A stretch of 64,000 bases of DNA, taken from Rhynchopus euleeides. Taxonomy: Eukaryota > Euglenozoa > Diplonemea > Diplonemida > Diplonemidae. The position numbers were made by a program, and so were the translations under genes. The stretch is from the NCBI GenBank assembly GCA_963210315.1, contig OY723241.1, forward strand, positions 1,612,001-1,676,000. The letters run 5' to 3'. Each line of letters starts with the position of its first letter. Positions within the stretch are counted from its first letter, which is position 1. Below the pieces are notes generated by a model. It saw nothing but the letters and a program-made list of their open reading frames with translations, searched no databases and was not told where the DNA came from. Below, one piece after another: positions 10,855 to 21,450 of this stretch.

Positions 10855-11526
10855 ATGGCGTCGTTCGGGGGGCACCGATCGCGGGGTGCAGCCGCGATGT
10901 CAGATGCGGAGAAGAAGTGGGCGCTCGTTGTGAACAACGGGCAGAACTACCACTTCGGGTTCGACGTGGCTGTCGTGGGGGCCAAGGGTGTGGGGAAGAG
11001 CGAAGTTGTAAGCGCTCTGACAGGGGCACGCACGGACAGGGCAATGCGGCTGGCCATCAGCGTGGCGCAGGCAGCCGGACCCGTCTATCTGTGCGGCGAG
11101 GTGACAGAGGTTGCAGAAGATGGCCTTGTGGATGTGGAGACGTGCACCGCTAGCGTGGTTGTCTTCGTCTTCAACGACGCAGAGAGCCTGCAATACGCCC
11201 TGCAGTGCTGCACCCTGCTGGCACACATCCCCCTGAAGCTCTTTGTGTGCAACACAGAGAGCACATCGGAGTCTGCCCCACCCCTGGTGCAGCCCCCCGC
11301 GGCCCACAAAAGCTTTGTTGTCAACGCGCTGCTGTCTATAGGAGTGCCCGCCCTGCAGCGGTGCATCACAGAGGGCATGTGGGACCGCTTCCCGTACCCG
11401 CCAGAGGCGTCGCTCCTGCCGCGGCATGTGCGTCTCGGGAAGCTCTTCACAGAGTCCCCCGCTTTCATGCATGACCTGCGACAACGGCTGTCCGATGTGC
11501 AGCGAGTCCCGGTGACGCTGTCCTGA
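10855..11526 (+). CDS. Small P-loop protein, G-domain-like, unknown function
   Basis: The protein has 223 residues from ATG 10855. An in-frame ATG at 10897 (MSDAEKKW) would give 209 residues and is an equally good start. Residues about 40-50 hold a Walker A/G1 motif, GAKGVGKS, after a hydrophobic beta strand (FDVAVV). A later strand (VVVFVFND) and LKLFVCNTES sit where a small GTPase would have its G3 and NKxD (G4) regions, but neither DxxG nor NKxD is present. It may be a degenerate or pseudo-GTPase, or another P-loop NTPase. The C terminus is helical with no CAAX box. It is one exon and lies in the same direction as its neighbours. Confidence 0.65.
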   Translation: MASFGGHRSRGAAAMSDAEKKWALVVNNGQNYHFGFDVAVVGAKGVGKSEVVSALTGARTDRAMRLAISVAQAAGPVYLCGEVTEVAEDGLVDVETCTASVVVFVFNDAESLQYALQCCTLLAHIPLKLFVCNTESTSESAPPLVQPPAAHKSFVVNALLSIGVPALQRCITEGMWDRFPYPPEASLLPRHVRLGKLFTESPAFMHDLRQRLSDVQRVPVTLS

Positions 11527-11853
11527 GCAGTGCAAGGCAGAGAGGGAGGAGGGGGGGAGGGGGTGTGGTGAGCTGGTGGCTATCTCTAGAACAGAAGGTT
11601 TTGCACAGGGTTAGAAGTAACGGGGTGTCGCCTGTGAATATATATAGCGCGGCCGGGTCTCAGCTGGAGGGATGGGGGTGGGGGGGAAGGGGGGGGGGGG
11701 GGGCGGCGGGGCTCGATCGGAGGAAGGCTGTTGATACATCCCCTGTAGGCTAGGCTAGGCCTCGGTAGCTCACACCACCCCCCTCAGGCCCCGAACACCC
11801 CAGCCCTGCCCGATTTTGGCGTGTTGCCGCTGTGCGACAGGGGGGGGGGGGGG
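11527..11853. other. Intergenic with G runs
   Basis: No gene is seen. G runs lie at about 11691-11703 and 11840-11853. The second is the left flank of the next transposon. Confidence 0.5.
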
Positions 11854-11855
11854 TA

Positions 11856-13003
11856 GGGGGGGTCAAATGCCACCCTTTTACGTGGACAAACACGATTTTT
11901 CAAAAAACCGGCGCAGAGGCCCCAAAGCCCCCGTAAACCCTCCAAACCCCCCCAGATCGGTCCGGAAACCCATCGAACCCCACTTTTCCACCATTCCGGG
12001 CACCTCAGGTGCCCGAATTGGGGTACCTAAATTTTGTGCCACCGTTTGGTACCGGACAGTGCCACTGTGTGGGAGGTTGGAAAAGAAAATGCCCCAACAC
12101 ACCACATCTGAGGGTTGCAATGCATGTTGCTTGCCAACCACGTCATCCGGTGGGTGTCAGGCGCTATGTAGGTGGCATTAGCCAGGTCTTCGATGAGTTC
12201 TGGCTTGTATATGTACCTCCCTGCCACCATGCACCGGGAGGCTGCCTGTAGGTACGGAACAAGTCCAGATGGTCGTGTGATTCCTGTGCAGCAGTGCTCC
12301 ACAACCGGGATGTGTTGACAACGACTGTTGCAACACGAGCTGTACATTCCGGGAACACACGAAGTGCGCTGTCGTGGTACCCATTGTGCCAGAATTGGTA
12401 GTTGCTGCGGTCTACTTTGCCTGGCCCAAGAGCACTGGTACTGAACGGTGCAATATGCGTGGCGAGGTGAATGCAACGGAAGGGCGCAAAGTCAATACAG
12501 CTCTCGGATGGCGGGTGGTGGTGCCACTAGTGTGTGACGTTCACTCGAGGATACAACGCATCACAATGAATCAGCAACCGTGGACCGAGTACAATACGCT
12601 CTCTGTGGCTGGTGTGGGGGACAAAGGCAGTGCCTGTGCCGCAGGCAGGGAGGTACATATACAAGCCAGAACACATCGAAGACCTGGCTCATGCCACCTA
12701 CATAGCGCCTGACACCCACCGGATGACGTGGTTGGCAAGCAACATGCATTGCAACCCTCAGATGTGGTGTGTTGGGGCATTTTCTTTTCCAACCTCCCAC
12801 ACAGTGGCACTGTCCGGTACCAAACGGTGGCACAAAATTTAGGTACCCCAATTCGGGCACCTGAGGTGCCCGGAATGGTGGAAAAGTGGGGTTCGATGGG
12901 TTTCCGGACCGATCTGGGGGGGTTTGGAGGGTTTACGGGGGCTTTGGGGCCTCTGCGCCGGTTTTTTGAAAAATCGTGTTTGTCACCCCCATTTGACCCC
13001 CCC
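11856..13003. mobile_element. 1.15-kb fold-back TA transposon (pair 2, first member)
   Basis: The very long inverted arms (about 11856-12230 and 12630-13003, about 370 bp each, near-identical) begin GGGGGGGTCAAATG and are flanked by TA at 11854-11855 and 13004-13005. They leave only about 400 bp of unique centre. The first bases match the design of the 5740-7072 element, but the rest of the arm is different, so this is a second family with the same G7TC terminus. No transposase is evident. Confidence 0.82.
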
Positions 13004-13005
13004 TA

Positions 13006-13455
13006 GGGCAGTGGTGGCTGCGTACGCGTACGCAGCGTGATTTTCAAAAAGTGCGTACGGCGTACGCGTACGCGTACGCGTACGGCGCTGCGTACGGCAG
13101 TCTATGGAGCACAGGAGACGGCCATGGCCGAACACCAAATCCGACAGTCGAACTCAGGTGTACCAGGGGCAGCCTTGGAGCCTTCCAGTCGGAAGTGGTA
13201 CCTTTTGCAGTATGCTTGCGGGTGTACTTGCAGGTGTTGCGAGTTATTCGCCACGTGCGCGGCAAGGAACCATCTGTGAAAGGCAAGAGCAAAGGCCAGG
13301 GCCCAGCCACCCGCTGGGTGGCCTACTGTGTGCTGAGAGACCTGGAATACCAGCCGTACGCAAAATCTGCGTACGCGTACGCAGCGCGATTTTCAGAAAG
13401 TGCGTACGGCGTACGCGTACGCGTACCGTACGGCCGTACGCTGCCACCACTGCCC
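13006..13455. mobile_element. 450-bp MITE with GTACGC-rich ends, inverted copy (pair 2, second member)
   Basis: This is the same element as 7075-7518 in reverse orientation, about 97% identical by eye. TA flanks it at 13004-13005 (shared with the preceding transposon) and 13456-13457, and a G run follows. The opposite orientations at the two loci show that the two insertions were separate events. Confidence 0.85.
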
Positions 13456-13457
13456 TA

Positions 13458-13909
13458 GGGGGGGGGGGGGGACCACTGTGCCTTGCCTGCACACACGATA
13501 TCCCCACACCGTTTGAGTTGTGGTGACCCCACCCCACCGCTGTACGCCCACACATCCCACACACCAACAGAACGGCGGCACACACACACACGCCCCACGC
13601 CCCTCCCTGTCATGGGATCAGCTACTGAGCAGGGGGGCCTGCAGTAGAGAGCACCGCAACACCGCAACACCCTCCCACTCGCGCTGTGGTGGCGATAAAA
13701 CTCGCACAGCGCGCGCTCCCCTCTCTTTCTCTTGGACGCAATAGCGTAGCGTTGCCTCACGCAACAAAACACATTACAAAACAAGTTCTCTCTGTCTCTC
13801 TCTCCGCCAAGCCAGCCATTTTTTTACGCATTTGGCTGTGCGTTGCTTCTTCTGCTTCCTCTTCTGTACAACCTCGCCTCTTTACCCCCACCCCTCCCCT
13901 CCACACCCC
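13458..13909. other. Intergenic, C/T-rich leader
   Basis: No gene is seen. The last 130 bases are pyrimidine-rich (CTCTCTGTCTCTCTCTCC and similar) and precede the start codon of the next gene, consistent with a splice-acceptor tract. Confidence 0.45.
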
Positions 13910-15592
13910 ATGGCGTCGACATACGAACTGTTTCTGGCAAGCCCCGGCGCGCTGGAGGGCGTGCGATGGGATTTCGGGCTCCCCCTCACAAGGCAGTGCG
14001 CTGCGCTGTGCAGCGAGAGCAAGCCGATCCCCCTTCTGGAGATGCTGGATGATCAGCTGCAGGGGCAGCTCGTCCGGGCAGCGCGGTGCCTGCAGCGCTG
14101 CTTCAAGGTGATGGCTGCCAGGAGAGAGCTGGGCCGCCGCCGCAGCGCCGCACGCCGCACCAAGGCACCGCCCCGCCAGCCTGCAACACCCCTCAGCATA
14201 TCAGACGACGCAGAAACCGCAGCCGTCAAAGCGGCGCAGCGCTGCTGCCGCATCCTCCTCGCGAAGGCCGAAGTTGCCCGCAGGCGCATCGCACTGCACC
14301 GCCACATCACCACCCCTGCTGGGCAGCCGGAACCCCTGCCCCACCCCCTCCCTCTCCCCTCCGAGGACGAAACCCTCGCAGCAGCGGCTGCCGTCGCAGG
14401 GCGCTGCTGCCGCATCCTCCTCGCGAAGGCCGAGGTGGCGCGCCGCAGGCTGGCGCGGAGCGGCGCCACAGCCGCGCCACGCCTGCCTGCTCCGCAGGCC
14501 GCGGCTGTGCCGGAGGGTGCGGGGGGGGACCCCTTCGAGGCCCTCGCAACCCCCGAGGAGTGCAGCCGCGCGGTGCGCTGCCTGCAGGGCTGCTGCCGCA
14601 TCCTCCTCGCGAAGGCTGAGGTGGCCCGCAGGCGCATCGCGCGCTCCGCGCGCGCCAGACGCATGCCGTCAGTGCCGCTCGCGGTGGGCTCACCTCAGCC
14701 GGAGACTGACATGCCGCGCCCCCCTGCGGCGGGTCGCGCCTCGTCGCGCCCTGCCGCACGCCGACACCGCGGCAGCGGCGGGGGAGGGGGTGGTGGGGGT
14801 AGGGGCGACCGCCCCCACGAGCCGCACCGCCGCCCCAACACCGCAGGGCAGCTGCGCAGCAGCAGCTCCGCGGGGCAGCAGCGGGGCGGCGGTGCCCTGC
14901 CCCAGCCCCAGCCGCAGGACCCAGCGCTGGGGCGCACGGCGGGGCTGCTGCTTCCCAAGGCGGAGATGGGGGGGGGGTGGCGGCAGCAGCAGCTTGAGGC
15001 GTGCTTCGGCCTGCTGCGGGCTCAGGAGGATGCGGGGAGGCAGCGGGTCGCCCTGGAGTGGTCTGAGCTGATCAGCGACATGCTGCACAGCCACAGCGCG
15101 AGCATGCCTACCTCGCCTCTGTTATATATGCAAGGCAGCCCGGGGGCTGCAATCCGCAGGAGCAAGGCGGCGACATCGCCTTCACAGCCTCCTATAGAGG
15201 ACTGGCGTGAGCTGAAGAACGTCCGTCTCGACGGGGGTGGTGGTGGTGGTGGTGCGCCACAGGGCGACTCCATGCGTGCTGCGCTGCAGGAGGAGGTGGC
15301 GGCGCGGTGTGTCCTGCTCGACAGGGAGGCGGAGCTGCGGCGACGCATTTCCATGCGGCTGACCGTGTCGCTGGGTCGGGTGGGGAAGGCCGCGTGGGGT
15401 GTCGTGGAGGAGGCGGAGTGGTTCCGGCAGGAGGGTGGTGGTGGTGTGGGTGGGTCGCCCGGCCTCGTTGCGGTTGCGATGTATGAATCGCACCAGAGGG
15501 GGGCCATCGAGGCGGCGGCGGTGGCGTCGCTGTCGCGCATCCTGCAGACGGGGCGTCTCACCCGCACCCCGTCGCTCCGCAACAGGAGGTAG
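13910..15592 (+). CDS. IQ-like repeat protein, unknown function
   Basis: The protein has 560 residues, from the ATG in CCCCATGGC to TAG. Four IQ-like helical repeats lie at about residues 56-78 (RCLQRCFKVMAARRELGRRR), 107-128, 162-183 and 221-244. The last three share the core CCRILLAKAEVARRRIA. They are near-identical even in DNA, so they arose by recent internal duplication. Pro/Ser/Gly/Arg-rich linkers surround them. A helical charged segment follows (about 350-395), then Gly runs, then a helical C terminus (about 450-555). IQ motifs bind calmodulin or related light chains; these are diverged at the Q and first R, so binding is inference. The family is not recognised. Confidence 0.65.
   Translation: MASTYELFLASPGALEGVRWDFGLPLTRQCAALCSESKPIPLLEMLDDQLQGQLVRAARCLQRCFKVMAARRELGRRRSAARRTKAPPRQPATPLSISDDAETAAVKAAQRCCRILLAKAEVARRRIALHRHITTPAGQPEPLPHPLPLPSEDETLAAAAAVAGRCCRILLAKAEVARRRLARSGATAAPRLPAPQAAAVPEGAGGDPFEALATPEECSRAVRCLQGCCRILLAKAEVARRRIARSARARRMPSVPLAVGSPQPETDMPRPPAAGRASSRPAARRHRGSGGGGGGGGRGDRPHEPHRRPNTAGQLRSSSSAGQQRGGGALPQPQPQDPALGRTAGLLLPKAEMGGGWRQQQLEACFGLLRAQEDAGRQRVALEWSELISDMLHSHSASMPTSPLLYMQGSPGAAIRRSKAATSPSQPPIEDWRELKNVRLDGGGGGGGAPQGDSMRAALQEEVAARCVLLDREAELRRRISMRLTVSLGRVGKAAWGVVEEAEWFRQEGGGGVGGSPGLVAVAMYESHQRGAIEAAAVASLSRILQTGRLTRTPSLRNRR
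14239..14643 (+). repeat. Three near-identical ~54-bp coding repeats
   Basis: The block starting GCTGCTGCCGCATCCTCCTC occurs at about 14240, 14403 and 14590 in the same frame, about 163 and 187 bases apart. The linkers between are not similar, so only the IQ-like motif was copied or homogenised. Confidence 0.8.
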
Positions 15593-16183
15593 GGTGTGAT
15601 GAAGGGAGGAGGTGTGCATGGTTTGGTTGCGCTCCGCCCCACCCTGAGGTCTGAGGCGCAGGGGGGGTGGATGCTTCGGGACTGGGTGTGGCTTTGGTGG
15701 CTTCGATGCCTCAAGAGTGATCGGTGGTTATACAAAGGACACACCCTCAGGGTTTGTCGTCATGCCAAAAAAAAATTGGGGGGGGGGGGGGTGATCATCG
15801 TGTGCTGTGTTTTGTTCCTTTTCGCGTGTGCGTGGTTAGCGCTGCAGGTTTTGCTTGTTTCGTTCAGTGCGATACCACCCCCCTGACACCACCCACACTT
15901 CCAAAATATGTCGGGCGCGATGCATTGCCTCTGGGGCGTGCCTTGATATGCCGACACGTTGATTGTATGAACCCAACGCCCCACCCCACCCCCTCTCCAC
16001 TCAAGTAGGAAAGGGAATGGGGTTTCCACCCCAATCCAGTGTCCACATTGAGCAGAGCGTCGGCATGGGAACAGGTATTTGTCAACAACGTGCGTCGTTG
16101 CGCTGTGTATATGGTGGCAGTGTAGGAATGCGGGAGGAATGCAGCTCGTTGGGGGCTTTCGCTGCCAGGTGTGGCAGTGGGAT
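15593..16183. other. Intergenic
   Basis: No gene is recognised. A G run lies at about 15778-15790. Confidence 0.5.
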
Positions 16184-16258
16184 AGCGTATCAGTTCTCGT
16201 GCGTTAGTCTTTTGTAGACTTTCTGTACGATGCAGGTCCGCTAATCCAACATAGCCCA
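16184..16258. repeat. ~75-bp dispersed repeat, copy 1 of 3
   Basis: AGCGTATCAGTTCTCGTGCG through GCTAATCCAACATAGCC recurs twice in tandem at 31918-32105 with 80-90% identity. It ends about 15 bases before the next transposon. The function is unknown; a tRNA reading was tried and failed. Confidence 0.6.
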
Positions 16259-16365
16259 ACGTGACAGAGTGACACGGTGGGATCTTGTAAATTTTACATG
16301 TATAACTACAAGTATATACATGTATTATACATGTATAATACTTGCATGTCAACTATTATACATGT

Positions 16366-16877
16366 ATAATACATGGATATGCCTGAAATATACATGTAAA
16401 ATACATGTATATCAAGTAAAAATACAAGTATAATACTTGCATGTCAACTATTATACTTGTATTTTTACTTGATATACATGTATTTTACATGTATATTTCA
16501 GGCATTTACATGTATTTTACATGTATAATACTTGTCATGCAAGTATTATACATGTAAAATACTTGCATGACAAGTAAAATACATGTATAATACTTGCATG
16601 ACAAGTAAAATACTTGCATGCAAGTAAAATACATGTATTTTACTTGCATGCAAGTATTTTACTTGTCATGCAAGTATTTTACATGTATAATACTTGCATG
16701 ACAAGTATTATACATGTAAAATACATGTAAATGCCTGAAATATACATGTAAAATACATGTATATCAAGTAAAAATACAAGTATAATAGTTGACATGCAAG
16801 TATTATACTTGTATTTTTACTTGATATACATGTATTTTACATGTATATTTCAGGCATATACATGTATTATACCATGG
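16366..16877. repeat. AT-rich nested palindrome array
   Basis: About 510 bp are built almost only from the words TACATGTA, TACTTGTA and TTGCATGCAA joined by AAAATAC/TATTATAC. The whole is an imperfect inverted repeat centred near 16618. Each flank (about 16380-16505 and 16732-16857) is itself a long palindrome bounded by GCCTGAAATATACATG and its complement. It contrasts sharply with the GC-rich surroundings and could extrude cruciforms. Confidence 0.9.
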
Positions 16878-16905
16878 TTGCATAGCGGCCGTTTTAAAAA
16901 ATCCC

Positions 16906-18173
16906 TTGTATTTTGTGGACTTGCAAAAACGGCCGCTGATTTTCAGCATTTTAAAAAACGGCCGTTTTTTTTACCTGGGAATTTTGTATGGGGCGTGGGT
17001 CAGCAGGCGAGATCCCACCGCCAGGAGTGCCTCCCCACTGCAAGGGATACCCTGCAGCAAGCATTGTGAGTGCGCCTTCAAGTATGATGCGAAGAGTTCA
17101 GACTTCGTGGACCACTTTGACGGACCGCGCCATATCAAGAAGAAGAAGAACGCAGCGTTGAAAGTGCAGAGCCAGGGAAACAGCTGGCGCTGTCGGAGTG
17201 CGATACCCTCAGTGGCAGGCTTGCAACTTCGGATCGCCCGGGGTGCGTTGTTCACCGGATCACCGGCTGGCATGGTGCATGATGCTGTCAAGAAGTGTGT
17301 CCCGAGGAGGGGCTGAACATGGTTGCGGCCAATCTAGGCACGTGTGTCGTGGATGACCGTGCAGGCAGAGGTGGGTGTCGCTCACTGGCATCAGGGCTCT
17401 TCCGACAGAGCTTTCCCTTGATCTCGGCGACAGCACCCCGGATGAGAAGGACACCGCCTTCGCTGATTTATTCCCGAAGGCACGGGCGATCATCCCGGGC
17501 AATATGCAGCACCAGCTGGAGGGGTTCACGACCGCACTGGCGCTGAAGGATGTGCTGTGCCACATCTCTGACGCAGCTGAGAGGGAGAAGCAGGCGAGCA
17601 AGACGGCACCACCGGCCGTGCGATCCCGCTTCTCTCCGACACACACTACCTGCACCGCTTGAGTGGATCTGCACCTTGCACCACGTCCCCGGGCATTTAT
17701 ACAATCTTCCGGGCCCGCTGCAGGACAGCGGCCCTGCTACGTGTGCGTCGCTTCTGCAGTTGGCAGAGATGCCCACGAAATCGCTGGGCTGGAGTCCCAC
17801 CTGCAGGCCGCCGTCCGCCTGACGGCACCCCTCGCATCGCTGCTCCAGAAGTACTGCGATGCGCAGCTGGGTGTGCCAACGGCGTGCCCCTGTCGACGCA
17901 GTGTACACCGACATTGAGAATGTCATCGAGAAAGTGTCTGACGTGGGGAAGTACGACCCCCCCGTGCCCCTGGCAGGGGAGCTGGCCTGGGCTGGCGACC
18001 GCATGCGCAGAAGGTGGGACGGCACGGAATCAGGGAAGTCCTTCTGGTTTGTGGTCCGCCGTCTGTGCCCGAGCGCGTACGGCCGCATGAGTCGTAGGGG
18101 TGTCAGAACTCCGGTGCCACCTCCCCTCTGTTTCGGGGAGGTCACGAGCAGGGCCTGGGTGATCTACGACTAG
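16906..18173 (+). pseudogene. Decayed transposase-like coding region in the 16.3-kb transposon
   Basis: Successive + strand frames (about 16906-17316, 17375-17662, 17663-17917 and 17859-18173) hold protein-like pieces in different phases, so the gene carries several frameshifts or has unrecognised introns. The first piece has a zinc-finger-like stretch, CSKHCECAFKYD ... DHFDGPRHIKKKKN, resembling a DNA-binding C2H2/BED-type finger. Later pieces (AHEIAGLESHLQAAVRL and VYTDIENVIEKVSDVGKYD) look helical. I cannot see a DDE triad or assign a superfamily. Confidence 0.5.
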
Positions 18174-18649
18174 GCCACCACGTTCCGAGGGTGTGCTGGA
18201 TTTCTGGGACAACCCGGGGGCGAACCGGGCTGCTACACTCCTCTCTGCTCTCGGGTGTCTGCTGCTTGTCGAGCGACAGGCAGGGCGGAAGCCATTTTTC
18301 TTTGTACAGTCGACAGAGAATCGCAGTGCCCAATGTCATGTGCAGGCAACAGGGAGTTGTCAAGTGTGTTTCCTCAGCTCGGTACGGTAAGCAGGAGGCG
18401 AATCTCCAAAGGAAAATAGGAGGGGGAAAAAAACGGCCGTTTTTTCGCCAACAAAACATGAAAACGGCCGTTTTTATATTTCGGTAGCGGGAACTGAGGT
18501 AGTGAATTCTCAGAAAATCCACTCCCTCCATGACGGCCGTTATGACACTATGTTATACATGTATAATAGTTGACATGCAAGTATTATACATGTATAATAC
18601 ATGTATATACTTGTAGTTATACATGTAAAATTTACAAGATCCCACCGTG

Positions 18650-19193
18650 GAGAAAAGGTGGGGGGGGGGGGGGCGTGCTTTACCTCACTGGCTGGTAGCG
18701 AGACCCCCCATTATCATCCATTTCCATTGCATTCTGCCCCAAGAAGTACAACTTGTCTGTGTTGCAACTCAGAGGGGTTTCGCTCCACGGTGAGGTGCGT
18801 GCATTCTCGCCCTTTGTTTGTGCCCTGTCGTTTTATTGGGCTTTTCAGCGTTCAAAGAAACACCAAACCGCCACTACTCGCCCCCTTCTGTGGTTCACCC
18901 CTGTTTGCATGAGTTTTTCCTGGATCCCCCGCACCCCCCGCTCACCAGTCTGTACAGTACCATGCCATTGTGTATCCGCGGGTGGATCGGGTGTTGACAA
19001 ACGCTTTCCCACTCACCCCCCGTTCCTCCCCATCTCCAAATCCCGGCCCCAGCATTCTGCCTTTACCCCCTGCAAACCCCAAACACGCTGTGCATCGCTG
19101 CCTGTTCTTCCCCTGGCGGTGGTATTGCACCAGGTTGAAAGCTTGTTGCGTCCTTATTCTGCACACCCCATACCCACGAAGCAGGCACCTGCA
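18650..19193. other. Intergenic leader of the first cold-shock gene
   Basis: A G run (about 18660-18673) abuts the transposon end. The rest is C/T-rich with no gene. Confidence 0.45.
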
Positions 19194-20099
19194 ATGGCGC
19201 ACGACGGAGAAGTTGTCCTGTGGTCGAATGCGAAGGGATATGGGTTTATCCGGTGCCCCAAGTACAAAGAGGACCTCTATGTGCACCACACGTCGTTTGG
19301 GGGCGGGAACCTGCTCGTGAACCGGAAGGTGAAGTTTGATTTGGAGGACGACCCCCGCAAGGGGAAGCCGCGTTGCATGAACGTGCAAGGCGAAGGGGTG
19401 GAACCCGGGCCGGTACCGATGGCCACAGAACGTGTGCCTCCGAAACGGCTACTTCATGACGAGCGGGACGAGCGGGAGGAGCGTCGGGATTTATGCGATC
19501 TGCTGAGGGACCCACGCGATGCGGACCCAAGGGATATGCGTGACTCACGGGATGCAAGGGATTCAAGGGATGCGCGCGATCCGAGGGACGCACGGGATGC
19601 ACGGGACAGGGACACAAGGGACATGCGTGACCGGGACCCGAGAGATGCACGCGACCCACGGGATGTGCGTGATCCAAGGGATTTCCCAACTGACCGCTAC
19701 GACCGCTTCGACCGGTATAGCGACCGCGAGCGCGATGCCTATCGCTACAACGACAGACTCATGGAGGGTTACAGCCGCAATGACGATCGATACGAGCGTC
19801 TCAGCGAAATGTACAACAACTACCGGGGTGAGCGCGATGAGAGATCGTACGGGGCAAGGTACGATGACCGCCAGTACAGGTATGCCTGCCACAGAGAGGG
19901 GTTGCTGGGGGGAGGGCCCCACCGGTTGTCCTGATTGGCGCAGCTCTTGCATCCCAGCCCCCCACCCGCATGCCACCATGCCACGCCTTGCAGCATCCGC
20001 GACTATCCACCTGGCTACGACCCCCGCGACCGGGGGTACGACCGTTTCCCCTCTGAATCCTCAAGATGGGAGTCGCGGCCCGACAGCCGGTACTACTAA
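19194..20099 (+). CDS. Cold-shock-domain RNA-binding protein with Arg-Asp repeats
   Basis: There are two exons, 19194-19879 and 19994-20099. The intron of 114 bp runs from GTATGC to TTGCAG. The product has 263 residues and stops at TAA. If unspliced, the frame would end at 19934 and lose the SIRDYPPGYDPRDRGY tail, which matches the style of the first exon. Residues 1-70 are a cold-shock domain with RNP1 KGYGFIRC and RNP2 DLYVHHTSF. Residues about 85-170 are a long run of Arg-Asp dipeptides (DPRDARD, RDMRD), and then a Tyr/Arg/Asp-rich tail follows. Cold-shock proteins bind single-stranded RNA; kinetoplastid RBP16 is a related example with a basic tail. The role is inferred from the domain only. 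Confidence 0.85.
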
Positions 20100-21450
20100 C
20101 AGCCGCCCGTGCGAACTGCAGTGCTGATGTTCGAGCAATGGGCCCATTTCGGCCCGTTTTCATCGCCTTCCCTTCGAGCCTCACAAACCAGCCTCGCAAA
20201 CGCTGGCTGTGAACATTGGAGGTGTGGTGTTTGGTGCTATTAGATGCTTCAGATTCTGCATTCTAGGATCGGGACAAGAAGACGTTGCACGGCTGCTGCG
20301 TGCGTGTATGAGTGCTGTCGGGGTGTGTGCATGTGTGTGTGTCACCTTTCACCTACCCCGCAGAGCCGTGAGAGCCCCTCCACCGGCTGCGGGCACGGCT
20401 CTTGCGAACAATATAACATGATTAACCGGGGATGCCTCCCCCGCCCCCCTTGCCCCCTCCCCCGTTGCAGCCCACAAAGCTGTTGGCCGTTGTCCACCCT
20501 CACCCCCCCCCCCGCCCCCACCCGCCCCCCCCCCCCCCTTCCCGGCAGCCCGGTGTCCCCATTTACACCTTGAGACCCGAGAGCTTCAAGGTGGCAGGGG
20601 CGGGGGTTAGCATTGCAGGGCACCGCCGGGGCACCAGCGCGGGAAATAAAACCCACGGCGGGAATTGAAGATGTTGTTGGTCTATGGTGGCAGCCCAGGC
20701 AAGAGGTGTGAAGGGGGGGGGGGAATCCTCAGAGACTGGGTGGGGGGGGGGGTGTTGGGAGGGGTGGGCCTTTTTGGTTGTTATTCTCTATTCCGTTGCC
20801 CTATATGCGTGTCATCTTCAGCACAGAGTTTGATTCGCCATCGACACGCTATCCCTCCGAGTTTAGGTGTTGGTATCCTATACCCGGGCACGAAGCTCCG
20901 TCATAACCTGCCTATCCAACCATAGTATATACTCGTTCCTTCTGTGTGGCGGTGGGGTGTAGTGGGCTTGTCGTGCGGTGCTGAGCTCGCTCCGACAGCA
21001 TGGCGTAAGAAGAAAAAACTGAAACGAAAAGACCACTAATGGGGGGGGGGGTGAGGGGGAGGGGTTTTCGTTATCTGCCACTTTGTGACTGACTTTTGTA
21101 AGGCACATGGAGACAAGGCAAACTGGAGGTCCCCGCCCACCCCCTGCCCCTTCCCATGTGTGCGGTGCTTTTGGAGCGCTCCCCCTGAGATGCAGCTGCC
21201 AGCGAGCGGCCTGTGTATCCAAATGCCACAGCCCCGTGATAATCGAGAGTGGTGGCGTTGGTGTTGACGGTCCTGAAACCATCGCTGCCATTTATCTGCC
21301 TCATGCGGTGATGCTTTGTTGCGTGACCTGAGGAGTCTCTCATGCGAAAGGCTGCAGTGGTGGAGGGGCGGGAGACGAATCACGCGCACCGGAACACAGG
21401 AACAAGATGATGGCCCAGATACTCAAAAAAAAGAACCGAGGGGTTTTTTC
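20100..21450. other. Intergenic
   Basis: No gene is seen. G/C runs lie at about 20507-20540, 20717-20726, 20741-20750 and 21041-21050. Open frames here are short and motif-free. Confidence 0.5.

Larger units (their letters stand above)
16273..18649. mobile_element. 2.38-kb DNA transposon with 97-bp perfect TIRs
   Basis: The ends start CACGGTGGGATCTTGTAAAT, and the two arms (16273-16369 and 18553-18649) match perfectly over about 97 bp. The flanks share only GA on each side. A CAC start with a 2-bp duplication would fit the CMC (CACTA/Mirage/Chapaev) group, but this is tentative. Inside each end are repeated AAAACGGCCGTTTT palindromes (about 16880-16975 on the left, 18428-18475 on the right), typical of subterminal transposase-binding sites. 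The left side carries an extra palindromic array. Perfect TIRs suggest recent movement, although the internal frames are worn. Confidence 0.85.

Noticed and set aside
17375-17662. A separate small host gene
   Set aside because: It lies between the TIRs of the 16.3-kb transposon and continues in other phases on both sides, so it is better read as part of that element's decayed gene.
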